Below, in pieces: positions 1 through 6,543 of a stretch of 16,041 nucleotides of DNA. Source of the stretch: Pseudomonadota bacterium (lineage in GTDB: Bacteria > Pseudomonadota > Gammaproteobacteria > Arenicellales > Poriferihabitantaceae); the NCBI GenBank assembly GCA_024226105.1, contig JAAELZ010000824.1, positions 1 through 16,041 on the forward strand, given 5' to 3'. How positions within the stretch are numbered: position 1 is the stretch's first letter; the number at the start of each line of letters is the position of its first letter. The notes beneath the pieces are model-generated. The model was given only the letters and a program-made list of their open reading frames with translations. It was not told where the DNA came from and made no database searches. Both the position numbers and the translations under genes were made by a program.

Positions 1-311
1 TCGATAAAACGACCGGTCGGTGAACGACGTTGGTCGGCGACAGTAATGCTATAAAATGGGCGCTTCTTGGAGCCGCCGCGAGAAAGTCTAATAACTACCA
101 TGATTAATTTTCTTTAAATGTGCTAGCTCGGATATTTCATGAATTTACGTGATGACCGCGCAGGATATTGATGTTGCAGTGAATTTTCTGATTGAGCGCC
201 GTACTCGTGCGTACGGTCGATTGAAGAAAATTTGCTGTAGTATCAATAAACAAGCGAGAGCGCGTTATATTCATGAATTATTCGGGTTAATTCTATTGTA
301 AATACTGCTGT
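1..311. other. Intergenic region downstream of pnp; no gene supported
   Basis: This stretch follows the pnp stop codon on the minus strand. I see no convincing coding region or RNA gene. The longest plus-strand frame is 49 codons (152-301), without a ribosome binding site or recognisable product. A perfect 6-bp stem with a 6-nt loop (CCGTAC at 199-204, GTACGG at 211-216) is present, but neither side has a T-run, so it is not a canonical rho-independent terminator. The 10-mer TTCATGAATT occurs twice (136-145 and 270-279). The first 54 bases could be the 3' end of a plus-strand gene, but too little is visible to say. Confidence 0.5.
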
Positions 312-2405
312 TTAGTCTTCGCTATCCAGCAATGCTTTCATGCTGAGGCGGATGCGGCCTTGCTTATCCACTTCCAGTACCTTAACTTTAACAACGTCCC
401 CTTCACTCAGTTCATCGCTAACATTGTTCACACGCTCATTTGAAATCTGAGAAATATGAACCAGACCATCCCGACCGGGGAGAATATTAACAAATGCGCC
501 AAAATCCATCAGGCGAACCACTTTGCCTTCATAAACCATGCCGGATTCGATATCGGCGGTGATTTGCTCGATGCGCTTACGTGCCGCAGCGCTACCCGCG
601 CTATCAACCGAAGCAATTTTGATCGTACCATCATCCGCAATATCGATAGAGGCACCGGTTTCTTCAGAAATTGAACGAATCGTCGCGCCGCCTTTACCAA
701 TGACATCACGAATTTTGTCTACGTGGATTTTCATGGTGTCAATGCGCGGTGCAAAGTCAGACATTTCTTCGCGTGGCTCAGAGATAACTTTAGCCATTTC
801 ACCCAAAATATGCAGGCGCCCCGCTTTTGCCTGCTCGAGCGCTGTTTCCATAATCTCTTTGGTGATACCGTCAATTTTGATATCCATCTGCAGAGCAGTA
901 ATACCACTTTCAGTGCCCGCAACCTTGAAATCCATATCGCCAAGGTGATCTTCATCGCCCAGGATATCGGTCAATACCGCGTAATCATCACCTTCCTTAA
1001 TCAGGCCCATAGCCACACCGGCAACCGGTGCTTTCATTTTAACGCCCGCGTCCATCAGAGACAGGCTGGTACCACAAACCGACGCCATTGAAGAGGAACC
1101 GTTTGATTCGGTGATTTCAGACACCACGCGCAGCGAATAAGGATATTCTTCCATATCCGGTAATGCCGCAGCGATACCGCGATAAGCAAGACGCCCATGG
1201 CCGATTTCACGACGCTTGGGAGAACCCACACGCCCTGTTTCGCCTACGCAGTAGGGAGGAAAGTTATAGTGCAGCATAAACGGCTGCCTGTACTCGCCTT
1301 CCAGTGCATCAATTCTTTGTGCATCACGGTCAGTACCCAATGTAGTAACCACAATCGCCTGAGTCTCGCCGCGCGTGAACAGAGCAGAACCGTGCGTTCG
1401 TGGTAATACACCTGTTTCAACTGTGATCGGGCGTACCGTTTTAGTATCACGGCCATCAATACGCGGCTCGCCCGCAATAATGCGGCTGCGAACAATTTTC
1501 TTTTCCAGGCCTTTAAAGGCTTCAGAACACTTATCGGAAAAACCCGCTTCGACGTCGTCAGTGATCAGTTGATCTTTCATGGATTGCTTTACCGCACCAA
1601 TAGCGTCATAGCGATCCATTTTTTCAGCAATCTGGTAGGCTTTGCTCAGATCAGCTTCAGCGACAGCGGCAACTTTTTCAGCAACGCTCTCGTCCTTCAC
1701 CGGCGCAGTCCAGTCCCAGTGCTCTACGTTAAATTCAGCGGCAAATTCCTGAACCGCATTAATCGCAGTTTGAAGTTGCTCATGGCCGTACATCACGGCG
1801 TCCAGCATCACATCTTCGCTTAGCATGTCCGCTTCTGATTCAACCATCAGCACCGCATCACGGGTACCGGAAACCACCAGGTCAAGCTTGGATTGTTCCT
1901 TTAGTACGGTTGCACTCGGGTTGAGTACATATTCACCATCAACGTACCCTACGCGGCATGCGCCAACCGGCCCGTTAAACGGAACGCCTGAAATTTCGAT
2001 GGCCGCTGCGGCACCAATCATGGCCACGATATCCGGATCGATCTCCGGGTCAATCGACATCACCGTAGAAACGATCTGAACTTCCTGCGAGAAACCCTTA
2101 GGAAATAGAGGGCGTAGTGGGCGGTCCATTAAACGGCAAGTTAGAATCGCCTTTTCCGACGGACGCCCTTCACGTTTGAAGAAGCTACCGGGGATTTTGC
2201 CCGCAGCATAAGTGCGTTCTTCGTAATCAACCGTTAAAGGAAAGAAATCCCGGTCGTTATCTTCTTTTTGTGCAACGATGGTCACCATTACAGTGGTATC
2301 GCCCATGTTTGCGAAAACAGCACCGCTGGCCTGGCGTGCAATTTTGCCTGATTTTATAGTAGCAGTATGCTCACCATACTGAAAAGTTTTTGTAATTTCG
2401 TTCAC
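312..2405 (-). CDS. pnp: Polyribonucleotide nucleotidyltransferase (PNPase)
   Basis: PNPase is a phosphorolytic 3'-5' exoribonuclease that degrades RNA to nucleoside diphosphates. It acts as a cytoplasmic trimer and, in E. coli, as a degradosome component. The 697-residue protein has the full family architecture: a first RNase PH-like domain (about 1-140), a helical linker, a catalytic second RNase PH domain (about 310-545), a KH domain (about 552-610, GKGG loop at 570-573) and an S1 domain (about 622-690). Active-site signatures are intact: SNGSSSM at 434-440 and GDEDHLGDMDF at 483-493, with D486 and D492 matching the E. coli catalytic aspartates. The start is GTG (2403-2405), preceded by TTTAGGA at 8-nt spacing; the N-terminus GKIARQA aligns with the family, so no longer start is needed. 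It lies 17 nt after rpsO and is almost certainly cotranscribed with it. Identification is secure. Confidence 0.99.
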   Translation of the reverse strand: MNEITKTFQYGEHTATIKSGKIARQASGAVFANMGDTTVMVTIVAQKEDNDRDFFPLTVDYEERTYAAGKIPGSFFKREGRPSEKAILTCRLMDRPLRPLFPKGFSQEVQIVSTVMSIDPEIDPDIVAMIGAAAAIEISGVPFNGPVGACRVGYVDGEYVLNPSATVLKEQSKLDLVVSGTRDAVLMVESEADMLSEDVMLDAVMYGHEQLQTAINAVQEFAAEFNVEHWDWTAPVKDESVAEKVAAVAEADLSKAYQIAEKMDRYDAIGAVKQSMKDQLITDDVEAGFSDKCSEAFKGLEKKIVRSRIIAGEPRIDGRDTKTVRPITVETGVLPRTHGSALFTRGETQAIVVTTLGTDRDAQRIDALEGEYRQPFMLHYNFPPYCVGETGRVGSPKRREIGHGRLAYRGIAAALPDMEEYPYSLRVVSEITESNGSSSMASVCGTSLSLMDAGVKMKAPVAGVAMGLIKEGDDYAVLTDILGDEDHLGDMDFKVAGTESGITALQMDIKIDGITKEIMETALEQAKAGRLHILGEMAKVISEPREEMSDFAPRIDTMKIHVDKIRDVIGKGGATIRSISEETGASIDIADDGTIKIASVDSAGSAAARKRIEQITADIESGMVYEGKVVRLMDFGAFVNILPGRDGLVHISQISNERVNNVSDELSEGDVVKVKVLEVDKQGRIRLSMKALLDSED

Positions 2406-2422
2406 GGATTCGTTCCTAAAGA

Positions 2423-2692
2423 TTATTTACGCAAGCCAAGCTTGGCGATGAGATCACGGTAACGTGCAATGTCGGTTCGCTTAAGGTAGTCAAGCAAGCT
2501 ACGACGTTGGTTCACCAGGCGCAATAAACCCTGGCGCGAATGATGGTCGTGAATATGAGTTTTGAAATGACCGGTGAGGTCTTTAATACGCGCGGTTTGC
2601 AGTGCCACCTGAACTTCGGTTGAGCCGGTGTCGTTTTCACTGCGTTTGTGTTCTTCAATGATCGCCAGGCGATCAGCAACAGTTAGTGCCAT
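2423..2692 (-). CDS. rpsO: 30S ribosomal protein S15
   Basis: S15 is a primary 16S rRNA-binding protein of the small-subunit platform. The 89-residue product has the normal family length. It contains the conserved block NDTGSTEVQVAL (residues 20-31), the DHHSR motif (49-53), QRRSLLDYLKR (62-72) and the C-terminal LIAKLGLRK, all near-identical to E. coli S15. The ATG at 2690-2692 is preceded by GAGAGGA (2704-2710, 11-nt spacing). In E. coli S15 represses its own translation through a leader structure. The roughly 110-nt leader here leaves room for that, but I could not establish the fold. It is first in the rpsO-pnp operon, and the gene upstream is the end of the ligA operon rather than truB/rbfA. 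Confidence 0.99.
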   Translation of the reverse strand: MALTVADRLAIIEEHKRSENDTGSTEVQVALQTARIKDLTGHFKTHIHDHHSRQGLLRLVNQRRSLLDYLKRTDIARYRDLIAKLGLRK

Positions 2693-2805
2693 GGGAATAG
2701 ATATCCTCTCACGTTAATAAAATACGTTTAACTTCGAACCTGAGTAATTTCAGACCCGACCCGTTCACCAGACGCCTCCATGATTTAGGCACCAGTGCTA
2801 AAGGG
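2693..2805 (-). promoter_or_regulatory. rpsO 5' leader, candidate S15 autoregulatory region
   Basis: About 113 nt would be transcribed ahead of rpsO from the promoter at 2812-2840. The leader can form short stems: a GCCT/AGGC pair early in the leader and a CTGA/TCAG pair closer to the gene. The ribosome binding site is GAGAGGA. S15 leaders in several bacteria bind S15 through dissimilar folds, so position makes autoregulation plausible. No known leader motif is clearly recognisable here. Confidence 0.3.
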
Positions 2806-2811
2806 GCGCGT

Positions 2812-2840
2812 ATTGTAACGACATGATCTGCACGAAACAA
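2812..2840 (-). promoter_or_regulatory. Probable sigma-70 promoter of rpsO-pnp
   Basis: Read on the minus strand, TTGTTT (2840-2835) is followed after exactly 17 nt by TACAAT (2817-2812). The -10 matches the consensus at five of six positions and the -35 matches at TTG. Transcription would start near 2805, giving an untranslated leader of about 110 nt before the rpsO ATG. Assigned by hexamer match and spacing only. Confidence 0.6.
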
Positions 2841-2856
2841 GCCTGAAAATGGGCTT
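2839..2856 (-). terminator. Weak terminator-like hairpin upstream of rpsO
   Basis: On the minus strand a 5-bp stem AAGCC/GGCTT with an 8-nt loop is followed by GTTTCG, a very short T-tract. It could help terminate transcripts from the smc-zipA-ligA operon just before the rpsO promoter, whose -35 overlaps the stem end. The stem is short and the T-run poor, so this is a weak call. Confidence 0.25.
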
Positions 2857-2961
2857 AAAGTGAGTAAATTGACCTTATTTCGATGCAATTCCCATATTCA
2901 GGCAACTACCGGGCCTTCGCAGGGTGAATAAGTTCAGCGGATCCACCATGAAACCTTGTTA

Positions 2962-3007
2962 AGCAGGTAGATGCATTGAGCCCAAATCATATGCAAGGCA
3001 CCCTGCT
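2962..3007 (-). repeat. Nested inverted repeat just after the ligA-operon stop codon
   Basis: Three bases beyond the TAA of the small ORF, the minus strand can form an outer 6-bp stem AGCAGG/CCTGCT (3007-3002 with 2967-2962) and an inner 5-bp stem TGCAT/ATGCA (2995-2991 with 2976-2972). No T-run follows, so it is not a canonical intrinsic terminator. It may be a 3'-end stabilising or processing structure. The rest of the roughly 320-nt gap 2693-3010 holds the rpsO promoter and leader and no visible gene. Confidence 0.35.
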
Positions 3008-3010
3008 CTC

Positions 3011-3205
3011 TTACACATAAGTTTGCATGACCGCTCTAAGCTCAAGCAAAAAGATTTCATATTCTCCAGTATTTAGCTTCCTTGCAGGCCCGGGCAGTGC
3101 ACCTTGTTCGATTTCTTTTATAATTTCCTTCACAGTTATACAGCCCCGATCGCAAACCATTTCAAGTGCCTGATCAACCTTTGCTCTATCTATTATCTGG
3201 TTCAT
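3011..3205 (-). CDS. Small conserved-looking protein translationally coupled to ligA (unknown function)
   Basis: A 64-residue protein whose ATG (3203-3205) overlaps the ligA stop codon (3202-3204) in an ATGA arrangement. GGGAG, five nt upstream of the ATG, lies inside the last ligA codons and serves as ribosome binding site. It has no signal peptide or membrane segment and is probably a soluble, mostly helical cytoplasmic protein. Visible marks are a CDRGC pair (C18, C22) and a C-terminal LLELRAVMQTY segment. I recall similar short unnamed proteins with a C-x3-C pair and an ending like ELKAIM-x-VY in gammaproteobacteria, but cannot confirm this here. Tight coupling suggests a product needed in step with LigA. 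No function is assigned; the cysteine pair alone does not prove metal binding. Confidence 0.8.
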   Translation of the reverse strand: MNQIIDRAKVDQALEMVCDRGCITVKEIIKEIEQGALPGPARKLNTGEYEIFLLELRAVMQTYV

Positions 3206-5220
3206 AGATGCTCCCTGAGCTGAGCTTCGTCCAGGAGATCGATTCCCAGCATGTCCGCTTTACCAACTTTGCTACCCGGTGAAGCCCCGGCAACCACGAA
3301 ATCTGTTTTTTTGGACACGCTTCCCGTTACTTTTGCGCCAGCCCTTTCGAGCAAAGTTTTCAGTTCGCTTCGCGTCATACCAGTAAAGGTACCCGTGATG
3401 ACTACGATCTTGCCGTGAAAGAAAGAAGACCTGTCGTGCGCAATCTTTTCCGGCACAGGCCAGTGTATACCGAGGTTTTTGACCATTTCGTTTATAACCT
3501 GCAGATTTTCGGTTTCACCGAAAAAATCCACCACACTTTGCGCGACCAGTGGACCGATATCATCAATTTCGGTGAGCTGTTCAAGCTTGGCATTTTCTAA
3601 TGTTTCCAGCGAATTGAAATCGTCTGCCAGGCTGGCAGCGGTTGTTTCTCCCACCAGCGGTATACCAAGTGCATACAGGAAACGGGCAAATGTCGTCTCC
3701 CGGCTGTTGTCTATGGCTGCCAGCAGGTTTTTTACTGATTTATCTGCCATGCGCTCCATAGATAAAAGATCCTCAGCGCTCAATCGATAGATATCGGCTA
3801 CTGTATTTATTATTTTTTCTTCGACCAGTTGATTAACCAATTTTGAACCCAGGCCGTCTATATCCATGGCTTTGCGCGATACAAAATGCCGGATCATTCC
3901 CTTGCGTTGCGCATCACAGACCAGCCCGCCACTGCAGCGCGCAATCACGCCGCCTTCACTGTAAGCGATATGTGAGCCACAAATCGGACATTGAGTCGGG
4001 AAGTTAAATGGTCTGGTGCCATCTGGTCGTCGATCCAGCAATACCTTTACAATATTTGGAATCACATCTCCAGCACGACGAACCACCACGGTATCACCCG
4101 CGCGCACATCAAGACGTTCGATCTCATCTTTATTGTGCAGGGTGGCGTTGGAGACGATGACGCCGCCGACGTGTACGGGTTTAAGCCGTGCCACGGGCGT
4201 GATCGCACCGGTACGCCCGACCTGGACATCAATTTGCTCCACGGTAGTGAGCTCTTCCTGGGCCGGGAATTTATGTGCCAGCACCCAGCGCGGTGCTTTT
4301 GCTGTGGTGCCCAGCTGCTGTTGAAAAGACCGGTTGTCGAGCTTATAGACGACCCCATCCATGTCAAAATCAATCTGCTCGCGGTCTTTGAGTATCTGTT
4401 CATAATACGCCAGGCAGCCTTCAATACACTGGACGCTTTGCGCCAGATCGGTTACCGGCATATTCCAGCGTTTAATCTGTTCAAATAACTCGGTATGTGA
4501 TTCCGGCAGGCTATCGGGTTCACAGGCACCAACACCATAGATATATAGTTCCAACGGTCGCTGAGCGCTGATTTTGGGATCAATCTGGCGTAGCCCCCCT
4601 GCCGCCGCGTTGCGCGGGTTGGCAAAGGTTTTTAAATGGTCTTTATGTCGCTGCCGGTTGAGTTCCTCCAGGCGTGGCCGGCGCATAAAGACTTCACCGC
4701 GCAACTCAATACGATCAGGAATATTATCGCCTTCTAGGCGCGCCTGATCCCCAATTAGCTGACGTACATTCTGGCTGATGTCTTCCCCGACCTTACCATC
4801 ACCACGCGTGGCCGCACGTACCATCCAGCCCTGCTCGAACAGGATATTCACGGCCAGCCCATCCAGTTTTGGTTCACAAAAATACGACAGGGGCTGGTTT
4901 TTATCCAGCTTTAGCCGGTCTTTTATGCGCCGGTCAAAATCAAGCGCTGATTGTGCATCAAAGCCATCATTGATCGAATACATAGCCTGTAAATGCTCAA
5001 CCGGCCGGAATGCTTCAGATACCAAACCCCCGACCGTCTGTGTCGGAGAATGCGTCAGACGAAACTGAGGGAACTGACCTTCCAGAGCGGTCAGTTCCTG
5101 CATAAGGCGGTCATACTCAGCGTCCGGGACATCCGGGTCATCAAGTACGTAGTATCTGTAATTGTGCTGTTTTAGTTCCGCAACCAGTGCATGGATTTTT
5201 TCTTCAGCTGACGACGTCAT
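3202..5220 (-). CDS. ligA: NAD-dependent DNA ligase LigA
   Basis: LigA seals nicks between Okazaki fragments and in repair, using NAD+ to form a ligase-AMP intermediate. The 672-residue protein has the standard length and domains: Ia and adenylation domain (about 1-318), OB fold (about 320-405), zinc finger with C411, C414, C429 and C435, helix-hairpin-helix region (about 445-580) and C-terminal BRCT domain (about 595-672). The AMP-accepting lysine is K118 in CEPKLDG. The NAD-contact segment usually reading MLSLDNAF is MYSINDGF here (residues 80-87). The ATG at 5218-5220 is preceded by GGGATG a few bases upstream. The gene starts 24 nt after the zipA stop and overlaps the next small gene, consistent with one smc-zipA-ligA transcript. 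Identification is secure. Confidence 0.99.
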   Translation of the reverse strand: MTSSAEEKIHALVAELKQHNYRYYVLDDPDVPDAEYDRLMQELTALEGQFPQFRLTHSPTQTVGGLVSEAFRPVEHLQAMYSINDGFDAQSALDFDRRIKDRLKLDKNQPLSYFCEPKLDGLAVNILFEQGWMVRAATRGDGKVGEDISQNVRQLIGDQARLEGDNIPDRIELRGEVFMRRPRLEELNRQRHKDHLKTFANPRNAAAGGLRQIDPKISAQRPLELYIYGVGACEPDSLPESHTELFEQIKRWNMPVTDLAQSVQCIEGCLAYYEQILKDREQIDFDMDGVVYKLDNRSFQQQLGTTAKAPRWVLAHKFPAQEELTTVEQIDVQVGRTGAITPVARLKPVHVGGVIVSNATLHNKDEIERLDVRAGDTVVVRRAGDVIPNIVKVLLDRRPDGTRPFNFPTQCPICGSHIAYSEGGVIARCSGGLVCDAQRKGMIRHFVSRKAMDIDGLGSKLVNQLVEEKIINTVADIYRLSAEDLLSMERMADKSVKNLLAAIDNSRETTFARFLYALGIPLVGETTAASLADDFNSLETLENAKLEQLTEIDDIGPLVAQSVVDFFGETENLQVINEMVKNLGIHWPVPEKIAHDRSSFFHGKIVVITGTFTGMTRSELKTLLERAGAKVTGSVSKKTDFVVAGASPGSKVGKADMLGIDLLDEAQLREHL

Positions 5221-5244
5221 TTTTCATCCCAAAATCCGGTCTAA

Positions 5245-6543
5245 CTAGGAAAAAATGCGATAAATTTCCTGTCCACCCGGTTCCAGCCCGGCAGCAATCG
5301 TGTCTTTTTCGAGCCGACTGACCCGGTTGCGCAGCTTGAGTAACAAATCCTGGTGAAATTCAGATTCTCCTGGAACCCGAATATCGCCCTTGACACGCGA
5401 AGCAAAGGCCTTGACGGCATCCAGCATCTCCTTTGCATCACGCCCCGGCGTCTGGCTCAGCACGGGCATCATAGTAAATCTCACGGATTCAATTCTTGCG
5501 TCAGACGACATATTTTGATCAAATTTTCTGGAAGCATGCCGGCGATCAACATTTAGCATCCGATAGAGAATCACATTGTGCGACGCCATTCTTTTCTGGC
5601 GCACATAGTCCCCGTCCATGAAATCAAGCCCCTGTTGCTTGGCACTGGTTTCGACCAGCTTTCCCATAAACGCCTGCCCATCAGGTGCGCAAATGGAGAC
5701 TTCAAGTGGTTCGCAGCTGTCGGCATAAAACCGGGCCAGTTTCAGCGACTGCTCTAATGCCTGTTCGGGGCTGGCCATCATGAGTTTTTCAGCATTCAGC
5801 GACTCGCTAAGGATCGAGGCCCGTTCATCAAATGTGTTTAAATCAACAATAGTGGCGGCGTTACCACCATCAAGCAACTGGTACGAAGCAACCACATCAA
5901 TAATCGCGGTATCTCCCTGCGCTTCGAGTAAATTAACCCAATGCGGCTCATCCTGCGTCAGCGCGTGCAATTGAACCGGGAACAAGATTTTATCCCAGTG
6001 TGTGAGTTTAGCCAGAATTTCTGCCTGTGTAAGCGGCGAAGCCGGGCTCAGCTTTATCCAGTAGTCAATTTGCCGCAGGCTGGTAAACGGACCGACAGGT
6101 TTTTGCCGTTCACCCTCATTGCCCAGGCTTGCCAGGGAGACTGCTTCATCTTCTATTTCCGCTTCAATTTCCAGCGATTTCTCGGGCAACCCGGCTTCAG
6201 GTTGAGAAACATTGATCTCCTGATTATCTTCGGGTTCCTCTATCAGTAACCCGGCACGACCTTGTTCTATATTATCCTCACCCCGCCCGGCAAAAGAGTC
6301 TGATTCAAATTCAAACAGTTGATCTTCAAACTGGTTTTCACCCGTCTCGCCCAGGGCGGGTGCGTGGTCTGCGTTGCGTGCCAGACCGGTGTGGTGAGAT
6401 TTGGATTTACTGACGGGTTTCGCTGTCGATTTATTGCGCAGGGTATGAAGATATTTCTCGATGGTATGTGTATATCGACTGACGGCAAAAACCAGAATTA
6501 TCAGGGCAACGCCCAGCAGGATAAGTGCAAAACGCAAATCCAT
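5245..6543 (-). CDS. zipA: Cell division protein ZipA-like, divergent
   Basis: ZipA anchors FtsZ to the inner membrane at midcell. The N-terminus MDLRFALILLG is the ZipA signature and forms one membrane helix (about 4-22) with the bulk in the cytoplasm. A basic stretch (about 24-50) and a strongly acidic linker (about 65-145) follow. The soluble part is unusual: a first module of about 115 residues begins at QIDYWIKLSP (158-167), and the second (about 278-415) occupies the FtsZ-binding domain position. The protein ends GGQEIYRIFS. From memory, betaproteobacterial ZipA homologues share this two-part layout and a similar ending, whereas E. coli ZipA (328 residues) has a Pro/Gln-rich linker and no first module. 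The gene overlaps the smc stop by one base (TGATG) and precedes ligA by 24 nt. The call rests on the N-terminus and synteny more than on the C-terminal domain. Confidence 0.85.
   Translation of the reverse strand: MDLRFALILLGVALIILVFAVSRYTHTIEKYLHTLRNKSTAKPVSKSKSHHTGLARNADHAPALGETGENQFEDQLFEFESDSFAGRGEDNIEQGRAGLLIEEPEDNQEINVSQPEAGLPEKSLEIEAEIEDEAVSLASLGNEGERQKPVGPFTSLRQIDYWIKLSPASPLTQAEILAKLTHWDKILFPVQLHALTQDEPHWVNLLEAQGDTAIIDVVASYQLLDGGNAATIVDLNTFDERASILSESLNAEKLMMASPEQALEQSLKLARFYADSCEPLEVSICAPDGQAFMGKLVETSAKQQGLDFMDGDYVRQKRMASHNVILYRMLNVDRRHASRKFDQNMSSDARIESVRFTMMPVLSQTPGRDAKEMLDAVKAFASRVKGDIRVPGESEFHQDLLLKLRNRVSRLEKDTIAAGLEPGGQEIYRIFS

Noticed and set aside
199..216. Perfect 6-bp hairpin as a pnp terminator
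   Set aside because: It lies about 95 nt past the stop codon and has no T-run on either strand.
152..301. 49-codon plus-strand ORF downstream of pnp
   Set aside because: No Shine-Dalgarno, no recognisable sequence and a length expected by chance.
2725..2810. tRNA-like stretch: GGTTCGAA on the minus strand resembles a T-loop
   Set aside because: The bases flanking the loop do not form a 5-bp T-stem, and no acceptor or anticodon stems can be drawn around it.
3991..4488. 165-codon plus-strand open frame
   Set aside because: Antisense of the LigA OB-fold and zinc-finger region, which is clearly coding on the minus strand.
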